Under the pieces are notes generated by a model, which ran no database searches, was not told the origin of the DNA, and saw only the letters and a list, made by a program, of their open reading frames with translations. A program made the translations under genes and the position numbers. Positions 33,447 through 42,053 of a stretch of DNA of 48,638 nt are shown piece by piece (within the stretch, counting starts at the first letter, position 1; each line of letters begins with the position of its first letter). The DNA comes from a virus: IMG/VR virus record IMGVR_UViG_3300031631_000005, positions 1 to 48,638 of that record; one strand, written 5' to 3'.

Positions 33447-34058
33447 ATTATCATAGAAACCTCACTTGCACATCTTGGAATCTTCCTTTCTACAACATTT
33501 GAAATAGATAAAAAGCAAGTTGTACTAGCAGCTAAAGATAGTGTGTTCAGGAAATTGTCTGAAAAGAGATTACCCTTAAAGCTTCCAGCAATAACATTCT
33601 ATCCTTCAAATATAGGTCAGGTTGGTATTGCTATTAAAAATAGAAGGGGTGCGATATCAATAGAATCTAATTTAAATAATACAGTAGAATCTATGTATGA
33701 AGTAATGCCGGTAAAATTAGATATAGAGATTGGTCTTATAGCATCAAATATTAATGATTATTTTAATTTATCATCTAGTTATTTTAAATTATATAAGGCT
33801 AGTACTTTTACAGTAGTTCTAGATGATTTAAAATCAAAACCTGAGCTTAACTTATCATTATTTGATATAGGTGAGCTGTCTACCCCACCCGCAGGTAAAG
33901 AAAGTAATGACTTTGAATCTAGAGGTGCTTTTTATACATATGAAGGAAGATTTAGTTTGAATACATTTATCTTTTATTCTAGTGAATATAAGATTATCAG
34001 GGACTTGAATGTTACGTGGGATTTAGGTCTTGTAGAAGATTTCAATACAACAAAATAA
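33447..34058 (+). CDS. Neck or tail-terminator-type protein, ATT start candidate
   Basis: The frame is open from 33438. A very strong AAGGAGGTG (33436-33444) lies upstream of the first codons, but no ATG follows. ATT 33447 or ATC 33450 is at normal spacing, giving IIIETSLAHLGIFLS with the initiator. The GTG at 33543 is too far from any ribosome site. The 203-residue protein is beta-rich (VMPVKLDIEIGLIASNIND, ASTFTVVLDDLKSK). Lying between the core module and the sheath, it fits a neck or tail-completion protein. Family not recognised. Confidence 0.6.
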   Translation: MIIETSLAHLGIFLSTTFEIDKKQVVLAAKDSVFRKLSEKRLPLKLPAITFYPSNIGQVGIAIKNRRGAISIESNLNNTVESMYEVMPVKLDIEIGLIASNINDYFNLSSSYFKLYKASTFTVVLDDLKSKPELNLSLFDIGELSTPPAGKESNDFESRGAFYTYEGRFSLNTFIFYSSEYKIIRDLNVTWDLGLVEDFNTTK

Positions 34059-34082
34059 TTAATAAAGAAGAGGAGTTAAATT

Positions 34083-34247
34083 ATGGCTATAGAACTAGTA
34101 AGACTAATTTCTAGAGTTAATTACAATGTAAAATTTGTTTATGAGGGTGTTACTTTTGTACTCAGCCCTAAACAAAAAACAAAGAAAGAATTTCTTAGAG
34201 AAAAATTGGTTGACATCGACACTAACGAGATAATGATTGTTAGATAG
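34083..34247 (+). CDS. Small 54-aa protein upstream of sheath
   Basis: GAGGAG before ATG 34083. It encodes MAIELVRLISRVNYNVKFVY to EIMIVR, TAG 34245-34247. It is a compact beta-strand-rich protein with a SPKQKTKKEFLREKL helix. Spacing, ribosome site and clean codon use support a real gene; no family is recognised. Confidence 0.55.
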   Translation: MAIELVRLISRVNYNVKFVYEGVTFVLSPKQKTKKEFLREKLVDIDTNEIMIVR

Positions 34248-34249
34248 AC

Positions 34250-34503
34250 AAGTAATTATAGATGGTAGAATACCCGACTTTTGTACATAATGGGCTCAAT
34301 AGGATAGTTGAATTATTTTGGTGATTACTAAAATGGTTCTGGAAAGACGGGTCAAACTAAGAGCTACCATGCAGAACAAAGAAAACTACATTATGCTCGG
34401 AATGGTTACAAAATGGTAGTTATATGGGAACATGAGCTACTTAAAGGCGAAGAATACATTAAAAATAAGCTTATTAAAGGGTTCAAGCGAACCTATAACG
34501 TAT
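34250..34503 (+). pseudogene. Vsr/EDxHD-like endonuclease remnant with several frameshifts
   Basis: Fragments in different frames read IPDF, then VHNGLNRIVELF, then GSGKTGQTKSYHAEQRKLHY and ARNGYKMVVIWEHELLKGEE. The order PDF, RIVELFGDYW, KLHYARNGYKVVVIWEHEL is that of Vsr-like homing nucleases found in phages. Several frameshifts and stops separate the parts, so it is a decayed selfish gene between the small protein gene and the sheath gene. Between 34503 and 34560 lies only the sheath ribosome site. Confidence 0.6.
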
Positions 34504-34560
34504 AATGGAGGGCAACTATGTATTTTATGACTAAGGGTATTAATATAGGAGGGTATAATC

Positions 34561-37500
34561 ATGGGCAGAGCTAGAGTTATTATAAAGGAACTTGACCTCA
34601 GCACCCGGGTTCCCTCATTTCCAGGAATTTATGCAGGTATAGTTATACCGGCGTTGAAGGGTGAAGTAGATGTTGCTACACTTGTTACTAATGAAACAGA
34701 TCTTTTGACATGGTTTACTCCTGATGAAACTGTTAAAGTAGGAATGAGTAATGCTTATTATAGTGCAGTATCATACCTAATTAAAGCAAATAAACTGTGG
34801 GTTGTTAGAGCTGCTAATGATCCCAAATACGGTGGTTGTTATTTAACCTGTGCTAATCCATTGCCTTCTGGTATTGTGATTACCGCAAGTGCTGCAAGTG
34901 ATTTACTAACACTCACTACAGATTCAGAAACATTTTTTAATATTGCTTCTACTACTGACAAAGTTAAAGTTACAGCGTCAGCAGGAGCAGTATTACCTGC
35001 AGGTATTACGAGTGCTACATATTATCTTATTAAGATTAGTGAAACTGATAGTACTGTAAGACTTGCTTTAACAGCAACAGATGCTATAGCAGGTACATAT
35101 GTTGATTTTACAACTAATGGATCTGGTACATTGACATTAACACTTGAAGGCGTTACAAGTAATGGTAGTGCTGAATATGCTATTACTACACCGGCTTCAT
35201 ATTCACTAGATAGTAGTGATGGTAAACCTGCAGGTTTGACTTCTGAGTTTACTGTAGATGTATTGAGAGATGCTTTCAATGTTAGTGCATCTTTTTATGC
35301 TATGTGTGCTATACAAGATACTATAACATTAACTGCTGCTGTATTTCCTACAGTGGAATCTGGATTAGCTCTTGATGCACTTACTACATACTATGTAATT
35401 AAACAAACAGCTTTTCAAGAAATTCAACTTGCTAGAAGTTCAGTAGAAGCAAGTCAGGGTGTATATATCCCAATTAGTGATTTGGGTTCAACTATTGTAG
35501 GTACTCTTGGTAATAAAGATTATACTAGTGCTGCCGTAGCAGACGATGCTACAGATCTTGTTACAGTTACTCCAGCATTTTTTGATGCTGCTGTTGATAA
35601 TGATATTGTTAATTTTACAACAACAGGTGTATTGCCTGCAGGTATTGGTATAGCAGAAATTACTGATATTGATTGTCTTGCAGGTTCAGCAATTACTAAT
35701 GGATCATACTTTAAACTTAGTAGTCCTTCAACTGAGTACTTATGTTGGTTTAATGTAGATGCATCAGCTATTGATCCTACTACACCCACATCAGAAATAA
35801 CATCAGTTACTTGTGTAGCAGATGTTGATAATAGTTTACATGGAACATATTTTACTCTCAATTCAACAACTATTGATTATTATGTTTGGCTTAATACAAG
35901 TGGGACTGTCGGTTATGGTGATCCTGCACTATCTGGTAAGACAGGTATTGAAGTTGCTATTACTACAGGGTCATCCTCTACTGTTATTGCTGTAGCAGTT
36001 GCGGCTGCAATAGATCTTCTTACTGCTTTTGCTGCTCCAGTACCAGGTTTAAATGTTATTGCTATTACTAATGCAGTTACAGGTTTGGTAGATGATGCAG
36101 GTGCTGCAACATCAACATTTACAATTTCTGTTACAACTCACGGTCATGGGATTATTTCTGGTACATCTACTACTATCGCCGTGCTTAGTACAGATAATGC
36201 TGAAACTATCGCAGATAAAGTACAAGGTGTTATTAATGGCTTAGCAGATTTTAGTGCTACTGCTGCTGATAGTAGTAGTGAAGAAACAGTAACAGTTACT
36301 AATGCTAATCTAGGAATTTGTACTTCACCAGCTGATGGTGATTATGATTTGGAAACAGGATTTACTTTTGTTGTAGTAACTACTGGTAGAGGTGTTGGAA
36401 CAGATTATTATGTTATTCTTGGTGTCACCCCAACAATTCAGATTGCATTAACAAGTGGCGGAACTGCTATTGATATTACTGATGCAGGTACTGGTACTCA
36501 TACAGCTACTTTTAAATCTAAGATTGATACTTCTGCAATGGTAACAGATCTTAGTAATGATACACTAACTATTAGTGCTACATTGTATACTTTTATTGAT
36601 GATAAAGATTTAGTTCAGGTATCATCAGCAGGTACACTTCCATCAGGACTTGTAGCATCAACTAATTATTATGTCATTAAAACAAGTACATCTAATCAGA
36701 TTAAATTGGCATCATCTACTGCTAATGTAGATCTAGATGTTTCAATGGATCTTCTTGATGCAGGTCTCGGTATTCACACTCTGTATGATTTACATAACCA
36801 AGAGCTGTATGGTTTGGAACAGAAGTGTATATTAGTTTATGGTGCTAATCAGGGTGCATGGAATAGTGATATTTATATTGAAACTCTTCACTATCCATAT
36901 GGAGATAGCACTGGTTGGACTAGCGATCAACAGGATGATGCAGATACAGTAAAAGAAACAAATAGTTTTATCATCTACGTGTATAAAGTTAATAGTGATC
37001 AGACTTTTACACTTGTGGAGCAGTACACTTGTTCCAGAGATGAAAATAAAAAAGATGGGTACGGTACTAATATTTATGTTGAAGATGTACTGGAAGCATC
37101 TAATTATATTAGAGCAATTGATAATACTGCTGTATATAAAACAGTGTTGCCTACTAACCAGTCACAAGTATTGAAACTTGATAAAGGTGATGATGGTAGT
37201 ACTGTAAGTGATACATATATGTTAACAGCACTAGATGCTCTTGCTTCAAAGAGAGATATCTTTGTTACATTGCTTCTTGATGGTGATTGGACAACTCCAG
37301 CTTACCAGAAACAAGGTCTATTGAGTTTAGCTGAAACTCGTAAGGATTGTTTTGCACTTCTTGGTATTCCGATTAGTGATGAAACAGCATCATCTTACAT
37401 GAACGCAGTACTTGAATACAGAAAAGAAGAGCTTAATGCTAATTCCAGTTATGGTGCTTTGTATACTGCACATCTTTATATTCAAGACAAGTACAATGAT

Positions 37501-38073
37501 AGAAAGATTTATGTAGGTTGTGATGGTTATGTTGGTGCTGCAATATCTGAAACAGCATCTAATTATGAAATTTGGTATCCTGTAGCAGGCCCAAGACGTG
37601 GTGTGTTGAAGGTACTAGATGTAGCCAGACGTTATACAGAAGGTGATCAAGACGTATTATATGATAATGGAATTAATCCTATTGACTTCTATCCAGGTAA
37701 GGGTATTAGGATTTGGGGTCAAAAAACACTATTGGCAAGACCGTCTGCATTAGATAGAATTAATGTTAGGCTATTGTTGATTACTATTGAACCTGCTATT
37801 GCTGAATTTCTTGAAGATTTCTTGTTTGAGTTTAATGATGCAATTACAAGAGCATTAATTGTTTCTGGTATAGAATCTTATATGCAGAATATTAAATCCA
37901 GACGAGGTGTTTACGATTTCACAGTTGTATGCTCGGAAGAGAATAATCCCCCATCCGTTATTGACGCAAATAAAATGTCTGTCTATTTATATTTGCAACC
38001 TGTAAAAAGCGCCGAGTGGATAACGCTGACTACAATAATCACTTCTACTGGCAGCACGATCAGTATAGGTTAA
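34561..38073 (+). CDS. Contractile tail sheath protein, gp18-like, with giant insertion
   Basis: N-terminal 100 residues (RARVIIKELDLSTRVPSFPG, YSAVSYLIKANKLWVVRAAN) and C-terminal about 420 residues (NPIDFYPGKGIRIWGQKTLL, ALDRINVRLLLITIEPAIAE, GVYDFTVVCSEENNPPSVID) are classical gp18-type sheath. Between them, residues about 105-745 are tandem beta modules with LPAGI...TYYVIK and DAGTGTHT-like motifs, as found in many phage surface proteins. The protein is 1170 residues against 659 in T4 gp18. The insert would face outward on the sheath. TAGGAGGG before ATG 34561. Confidence 0.92.
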   Translation: MGRARVIIKELDLSTRVPSFPGIYAGIVIPALKGEVDVATLVTNETDLLTWFTPDETVKVGMSNAYYSAVSYLIKANKLWVVRAANDPKYGGCYLTCANPLPSGIVITASAASDLLTLTTDSETFFNIASTTDKVKVTASAGAVLPAGITSATYYLIKISETDSTVRLALTATDAIAGTYVDFTTNGSGTLTLTLEGVTSNGSAEYAITTPASYSLDSSDGKPAGLTSEFTVDVLRDAFNVSASFYAMCAIQDTITLTAAVFPTVESGLALDALTTYYVIKQTAFQEIQLARSSVEASQGVYIPISDLGSTIVGTLGNKDYTSAAVADDATDLVTVTPAFFDAAVDNDIVNFTTTGVLPAGIGIAEITDIDCLAGSAITNGSYFKLSSPSTEYLCWFNVDASAIDPTTPTSEITSVTCVADVDNSLHGTYFTLNSTTIDYYVWLNTSGTVGYGDPALSGKTGIEVAITTGSSSTVIAVAVAAAIDLLTAFAAPVPGLNVIAITNAVTGLVDDAGAATSTFTISVTTHGHGIISGTSTTIAVLSTDNAETIADKVQGVINGLADFSATAADSSSEETVTVTNANLGICTSPADGDYDLETGFTFVVVTTGRGVGTDYYVILGVTPTIQIALTSGGTAIDITDAGTGTHTATFKSKIDTSAMVTDLSNDTLTISATLYTFIDDKDLVQVSSAGTLPSGLVASTNYYVIKTSTSNQIKLASSTANVDLDVSMDLLDAGLGIHTLYDLHNQELYGLEQKCILVYGANQGAWNSDIYIETLHYPYGDSTGWTSDQQDDADTVKETNSFIIYVYKVNSDQTFTLVEQYTCSRDENKKDGYGTNIYVEDVLEASNYIRAIDNTAVYKTVLPTNQSQVLKLDKGDDGSTVSDTYMLTALDALASKRDIFVTLLLDGDWTTPAYQKQGLLSLAETRKDCFALLGIPISDETASSYMNAVLEYRKEELNANSSYGALYTAHLYIQDKYNDRKIYVGCDGYVGAAISETASNYEIWYPVAGPRRGVLKVLDVARRYTEGDQDVLYDNGINPIDFYPGKGIRIWGQKTLLARPSALDRINVRLLLITIEPAIAEFLEDFLFEFNDAITRALIVSGIESYMQNIKSRRGVYDFTVVCSEENNPPSVIDANKMSVYLYLQPVKSAEWITLTTIITSTGSTISIG

Positions 38074-38104
38074 TAATGATATCAGTTTAATGTTATAAAA
38101 CATA

Positions 38105-38173
38105 ATGGCTAGGTTTGAATTAATTACTCAAGCTGAACAGGATAAACCTAATCCCTTCCATTATGACTTTTAA
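38105..38173 (+). pseudogene. 22-codon gene stump
   Basis: ATG 38105 reads MARFELITQAEQDKPNPFHY and DF to TAA 38171-38173. It has no good ribosome site and lies between sheath and methyltransferase genes. It is probably the remnant of a displaced gene; the methyltransferase insertion is a possible cause. Confidence 0.3.
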
Positions 38174-38206
38174 CAGGTATATTTACTATGGTGGTTATAA
38201 TTAATT

Positions 38207-39076
38207 ATGAAAGCTATTAAAACACAGATGGAGCTATATGAGAAAGCTACAATATTAGACGCAAAAAATACTTATGAAAATGAATTAATAGCAAATCAAT
38301 TTTATTCAGAAGAAAATGAAGAACTAGAAGCTTTAGCTAATACAATGCTAGATCTTTATATTAAGATTAATAGTATAAAATCTGATACAGATATAAAAGT
38401 TGTTGAAACTTTTGCGGGTGCTTGCCCTGTCTTGAAGGGTGTTATTAAAAATAGTCATGGACATAAAAATATTAAAACAATAGCTATTGATTATTCAGAT
38501 TATGCTTCTAAACTGGTTGAAACAAAATATCCTTATATTGATTTTATAAATAAAGATGTTTGCGATAAATCTATTATTAAGGACATTGGTAAGAACACTG
38601 TTGATATGATAATGAGTGGGCACTGTTCTTTTGGATATCTTAATATGTATAATGCTAAAGAACATTTAAAGTTAATGTCTAAGATCCTAAAACCTGGAGG
38701 TATTTATTTTATATGTTTAGGTGATATGCTGCAATGCGATGATGGTGTATCTAGAGATAATTACTTAGAATGGAATCTAGAAGAGGAAGAGAATAAATTC
38801 TTAAACTGTAAACTGGTTAGTACCGATTTTGTTAAGGATGAAGATTTTAATAGTAGTACAAAGACTCATGTTTATGCTTGGGCCTTGCAAGATTTTAGTA
38901 AAGTTTGGTTGTCAGAACATATATTTACTATTCATAATCCTATTTACTATGATGTTTGGAAGTCTGAACTTGGATTCAGTGAAGTTGTTAGTGTCTGTAA
39001 AGACTACAATGAAGATATCTGTACTGTTGATATTAAAGATTTAGATGATTTAGGTGTAATTGGTTTAATTAAATAA
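38207..39076 (+). CDS. SAM-dependent methyltransferase (class I)
   Basis: Rossmann-type order: VVETFAGACPVLKG (motif I), KTIAIDYSDYASKLV, DFINKDVCD, VDMIMSGHCSFGYLNMYN, then LKLMSKILKPGGIYFICLGD. It is a class I SAM methyltransferase. The substrate is not evident: no DNA methyltransferase NPPY/DPPY motif is seen. Inserted between sheath and AT-hook-like gene, it is an accessory gene. The first 60 residues are a helical extension. Confidence 0.8.
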   Translation: MKAIKTQMELYEKATILDAKNTYENELIANQFYSEENEELEALANTMLDLYIKINSIKSDTDIKVVETFAGACPVLKGVIKNSHGHKNIKTIAIDYSDYASKLVETKYPYIDFINKDVCDKSIIKDIGKNTVDMIMSGHCSFGYLNMYNAKEHLKLMSKILKPGGIYFICLGDMLQCDDGVSRDNYLEWNLEEEENKFLNCKLVSTDFVKDEDFNSSTKTHVYAWALQDFSKVWLSEHIFTIHNPIYYDVWKSELGFSEVVSVCKDYNEDICTVDIKDLDDLGVIGLIK

Positions 39077-39107
39077 TTTATAAATTTAAAAATAAAGGAA
39101 TATTATT

Positions 39108-39353
39108 ATGTCTACTAAAGTTAAAGTAAGTGGTAAGAAGGTTAAAGTTACTGGAGCGCCTGGAACGATGACTAAAACGGGTAGAATGAATAAAACTAGA
39201 GGTACTATGATGGTAGGTCGCCCTAAAGGTATTATGAATGCTATGATGGGTCAGAAGAAAATGAAAACGCAAATGATGACTACAGCAACTATGATGGTAG
39301 GTCGCCCTAAAGGTAGTATGAATGCTATGATGAGTAAGGGTCAGAAGAGATGA
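39108..39353 (+). CDS. Small basic protein with two AT-hook-like GRPKG motifs
   Basis: An 81-residue, strongly basic, Met-rich protein. Two VGRPKGxMNAMM units (about residues 37-45 and 64-75) resemble AT-hook cores (GRPKG), which bind the minor groove of AT-rich DNA. Such a protein could compact or mark this AT-rich genome, possibly inside the capsid. It has a good ribosome site (AAAGGAATATTATTATG). The two motifs are duplicated at DNA level (39207-39245 and 39291-39330). Confidence 0.6.
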   Translation: MSTKVKVSGKKVKVTGAPGTMTKTGRMNKTRGTMMVGRPKGIMNAMMGQKKMKTQMMTTATMMVGRPKGSMNAMMSKGQKR

Positions 39354-39432
39354 GATAATTATTGTTATAGTCCTTTCCTTACAATAACATAATAGTAAAT
39401 AGGTTTTAATAATAAATATAGAGGTATAAATT

Positions 39433-39984
39433 ATGACAACAAGACCTGATATAGAACAGATAAGAAACATCGGCAACGCTACACAATTGTTCCGATGGAG
39501 TGTCCAATTTGAGAAGTTCCCTAAATTAGTCCCTGGTCCAGGCAGCGATGCAATTAACTGGAGAGCTGAGTCAGTTACTATCCCTAAACTAGATCCAATG
39601 GCTACAGAGATACTTATTAGAGGCCATAAGATTAAACAACCCGGTAAAGCTGAGTATGATAATCAGATTACTTTGACTTGTATTGAAACAGTTGATAATG
39701 TTATTTCACAGTTTATTCATGACTGGCGTGAAGTGTGTTGGCAATCAGCTAATGGCAGTACTGGTCTAACCCATTATAAATCTGAATTAGAGGCTACTAT
39801 AATAATTACTCGACTTGACAATCTTGATCAGCCCATATGGATTTATAAATTAATAGGTTGTTTTCTCGAAACTAGTGAAGCTGGAGGAGAACTGGGTGCA
39901 GACAGCTCCGATCCACTACGCCCGGTTTTGGTCTTAAGCTATGACTATTTCTCTGACACACCAGTAGTAGCTAGTGTAGCATAA
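39433..39984 (+). CDS. Tail tube protein (gp19-like)
   Basis: A 183-residue protein with the layout of gp19-type tube subunits: LFRWSVQFEKFPKLVPGPG, then WRAESVTIPKLDP, RGHKIKQPGKAEYDNQITLT, and FIHDWREVCWQ, ending in a hydrophobic strand LRPVLVLSYDYFSDTPVV. It follows the sheath at the place expected for the inner tube that is driven through the cell envelope. AGAGG lies upstream at 39420-39424. Intact. Confidence 0.85.
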   Translation: MTTRPDIEQIRNIGNATQLFRWSVQFEKFPKLVPGPGSDAINWRAESVTIPKLDPMATEILIRGHKIKQPGKAEYDNQITLTCIETVDNVISQFIHDWREVCWQSANGSTGLTHYKSELEATIIITRLDNLDQPIWIYKLIGCFLETSEAGGELGADSSDPLRPVLVLSYDYFSDTPVVASVA

Positions 39985-40000
39985 TAGTATTAGTAATAAT

Positions 40001-40077
40001 AATTTCTTGGCATAATATAACAGGGTTGCTCCTTAGTTTAGGTACTATTTTACTTAAACAATATTATGTCAGGAATT
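40001..40077 (+). ncRNA. Structured RNA element E3 (three-way junction)
   Basis: Outer arms 40001-40018 and 40061-40077 pair over about 15 bp with two wobbles (core CATAATAT/ATATTATG). The 42-base interior forms AGG...CCT and GTTTA/TAAAC (40036-40040 with 40055-40059) closing a 14-base loop GGTACTATTTTACT. Layout and loop match element E2 at 41915-41984. Confidence 0.55.
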
Positions 40078-40104
40078 TTTATTCTTAAATAGGAGAGTAA
40101 AATA

Positions 40105-41133
40105 ATGCCAAGAATGAAAACAGATAATCAATTTAAAAAAGAGTTAGATAATGCATTTAATGGAAGAATAATTAGTTTAGAAAAGTATAAAGGTGCTTTA
40201 ACAGCTATAATAGTTAAGTGTAATGTTTGTGATAAGCAACATAAAGCTCACCCAACTAATTTATTACGGGGACATTTTGGTTGTAGTTGTTCAGAAAAAC
40301 TTAGAGCTCCAACAAGATATAAAAAATCTAATAAACAATTTAAGTTTGAATTAAAAGAAATGTTTGATGGTAGAATAATTCTTTTAGAGAAGTATAAATT
40401 AGGTAAGCTTCCTATCTTAGCAAAATGTACTGTTTGTAATACTGAAAAAAGAGTATTGTCTTCTGATTTAGTATATGGTAGTTTTGGGTGTAAATGTTCC
40501 GAAAAGGCAAGAATAAAGAAAATATCACAAACTTTAATGGATTCTGACAAACAGATACAAGATAAGATAAATAAAATAAATGATAAGATTATTTTATTAG
40601 GTAGAAATAAAGATAATTATTTAAAAGGTGATTTTACTTGTATTAAATGTGGGCATAAATGGACTACCCAACTAAGTAGTGTAGTATTTACAGCTAGTTG
40701 TAAAAATTGTAGTAAATATAAAGTAAAACCATTCAAATTAGGTAATAAAACTGTTTACATACAAGGCTACGAACCACAAGCACTGAGGTGGTTAAAACAC
40801 AACACAAATTTAAAGCCAAGTCAAATTATTGCTGGTGAAATGGGTAAAATTCCAAGAATTGATTACTATTATGACAACAAGTGGAGATTTTATTATCCTG
40901 ACTTCTATATACCTAAGAAGAAAATAATAGTGGAAGTTAAAAGTACTTGGACACTACTTATGAATGAATGGGTATTCAATTCTATTAAAGCCAAACGTGA
41001 AGCTGTTAAAGAAGAGCAATACAAATTCAGTTTAATGTTAATGAACGATAGTGAAAAGATTAAACTAAATAAGTGGTACAAAATGGATTATAGTGAAGCT
41101 TGTGAATCTGTTAATATACTAATAGCAGCATAA
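40105..41133 (+). CDS. Free-standing homing endonuclease, zinc-ribbon repeats plus PD-(D/E)XK domain
   Basis: The N-terminal 130 residues contain two repeats with Cys pairs (KCNVCDKQHKAHPTNLLRG with CSCSEKLRAP, and KCTVCNTEKRVLS with GCKCSEKARIK), each after a GRIISLEKYKG/GRIILLEKYKL strand. A third Cys set (CIKCGHKW, CKNC) follows. The C-terminal domain has RIDYYYDNKWRFYYPDFYIP followed by KKKIIVEVKSTWTL, the PD-x-E-V-K pattern of PD-(D/E)XK homing nucleases found in T4-like phages. Appears intact. Similar Cys modules end the GIY-YIG gene at 9733. Confidence 0.8.
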   Translation: MPRMKTDNQFKKELDNAFNGRIISLEKYKGALTAIIVKCNVCDKQHKAHPTNLLRGHFGCSCSEKLRAPTRYKKSNKQFKFELKEMFDGRIILLEKYKLGKLPILAKCTVCNTEKRVLSSDLVYGSFGCKCSEKARIKKISQTLMDSDKQIQDKINKINDKIILLGRNKDNYLKGDFTCIKCGHKWTTQLSSVVFTASCKNCSKYKVKPFKLGNKTVYIQGYEPQALRWLKHNTNLKPSQIIAGEMGKIPRIDYYYDNKWRFYYPDFYIPKKKIIVEVKSTWTLLMNEWVFNSIKAKREAVKEEQYKFSLMLMNDSEKIKLNKWYKMDYSEACESVNILIAA

Positions 41134-41156
41134 GAAAAAGGAGAGTAAAGATAACA

Positions 41157-41528
41157 ATGATTGTTAAAATACCCGGATCTGTAGCTTCTGCTTTAAACAT
41201 AAACATTAATTCAGATGCTAAGAGTGATAAAAAGAAAATAGCTAAATCAATTAAAACTGCTTTGGGTAAAAGAATTACGACTACTCTAATTATAAAAGAT
41301 ATTAGTGTTGATCCTAAAGATTTTCATGTAAAGATTAAATGTGAGAATCCAAATAAAATTTTATTTTTTAGTGAGATAGCAGAGATTAAAAAAATAATAA
41401 AAACTAAGATTCCCGGTATATCTAAAAACTTTGCAATAAGTGGTGGTAGTGTTAATAAACCTATAATATCTTTTATTAATCCAAAGTTTTTTAAACAGTT
41501 TGATGCTAAATCTAAATCTAAAAAATAA
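41157..41528 (+). CDS. Class B leader protein, 123 aa
   Basis: MIVKIPGSVASALNININSD is a class B leader variant with Asn-Ser instead of Glu-Ser at the junction, so it may not be cleaved. The body (KKKIAKSIKTALGKRITTTL, EIAEIKKIIKTKIPGIS) is basic and helical. Family unknown. It is away from the other class B genes, following a homing endonuclease. GGAGAG lies at 41141-41146. Confidence 0.65.
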   Translation: MIVKIPGSVASALNININSDAKSDKKKIAKSIKTALGKRITTTLIIKDISVDPKDFHVKIKCENPNKILFFSEIAEIKKIIKTKIPGISKNFAISGGSVNKPIISFINPKFFKQFDAKSKSKK

Positions 41529-41540
41529 TAATAACGAATA

Positions 41541-41680
41541 CGCTGGGGTGGCGGGGGGGCAGGGTACTACTTTAGTTTACATAACAATAATTTCTAAAGG
41601 GCATACTATATTAATGTTGAACTCACGGCAGTATTAATATACTTATAGCCATATTAACTAGGGTAGTACCCATCCACCAC
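41541..41680 (+). ncRNA. Large structured RNA element E4 with G-rich start
   Basis: A perfect 16-bp stem, 41562-41577 with 41656-41671 (GGGTACTACTTTAGTT and its partner, two G-U pairs), extended by GGTGG/CCACC (about 41546-41550 and 41673-41678). Inside is a perfect 9-bp hairpin TATATTAAT/ATTAATATA (41607-41615 with 41633-41641) with a 17-base loop. A run of seven G at 41553-41559 is exceptional in this AT-rich genome. There is no ORF. Likely an expressed RNA or a strong structural element between cargo gene and zinc-finger gene. Confidence 0.6.
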
Positions 41681-41714
41681 AATAATTATTATTTAAAAGG
41701 ATAACAATACTTAT

Positions 41715-41909
41715 ATGAAAGATATTTTAATAATGGAAAAATGTATTTGCTGTAATGCAAATTTAACGCTAATGGAATCTTGTAGAGGTGAAGATAAAGA
41801 TGACGAAGTATTAACTAATTCCTACTTAGTTACGAGATGTTTACAATGCGAGGCTCATGAAGTTAAAGAAGTAGCTAGACTCAATGATAATCAATCTGAT
41901 TTACAATAG
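41715..41909 (+). CDS. Small CxxC zinc-binding protein
   Basis: 64 residues, or 58 from Met at 41733 (MEKCICCNANLTLMESCRGE). Two Cys pairs: CICC and C-LQC (TRCLQCEAHE), suggesting a small zinc ribbon. It is bracketed by structured RNA elements at 41541-41680 and 41915-41984. Start uncertain: AAGGATAACAATACTTATATG supports 41715. Function unknown. Confidence 0.6.
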   Translation: MKDILIMEKCICCNANLTLMESCRGEDKDDEVLTNSYLVTRCLQCEAHEVKEVARLNDNQSDLQ

Positions 41910-41914
41910 TGTAT

Positions 41915-41984
41915 CTTAATACAGTATGTTGGGCTTGATCACCCTTGTTTAGATGCTACCTCATTTAAACCATACTGTGTTAAG
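41915..41984 (+). ncRNA. Structured RNA element E2 (three-way junction)
   Basis: A 14-bp outer stem, CTTAATACAGTATG (41915-41928) with CATACTGTGTTAAG (41971-41984), one U-G pair. Inside are GGG...CCC (41931-41944, loop CTTGATCA) and GTTTA/TAAAC (41947-41951 with 41966-41970), with loop GATGCTACCTCATT, the same length as in E3. The loop differs from E3 only by transitions. Confidence 0.6.
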
Positions 41985-42053
41985 TTATTATTTCAGGTAG
42001 GAGATAAGAATAGGGGAACAAAGAAAAGCCATTAAAGAAGAAGATTATTAGTA

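Noticed and set aside
38829-39044. Overlapping + frame inside the methyltransferase gene
   Set aside because: No ribosome site. The methyltransferase frame has recognisable motifs throughout.
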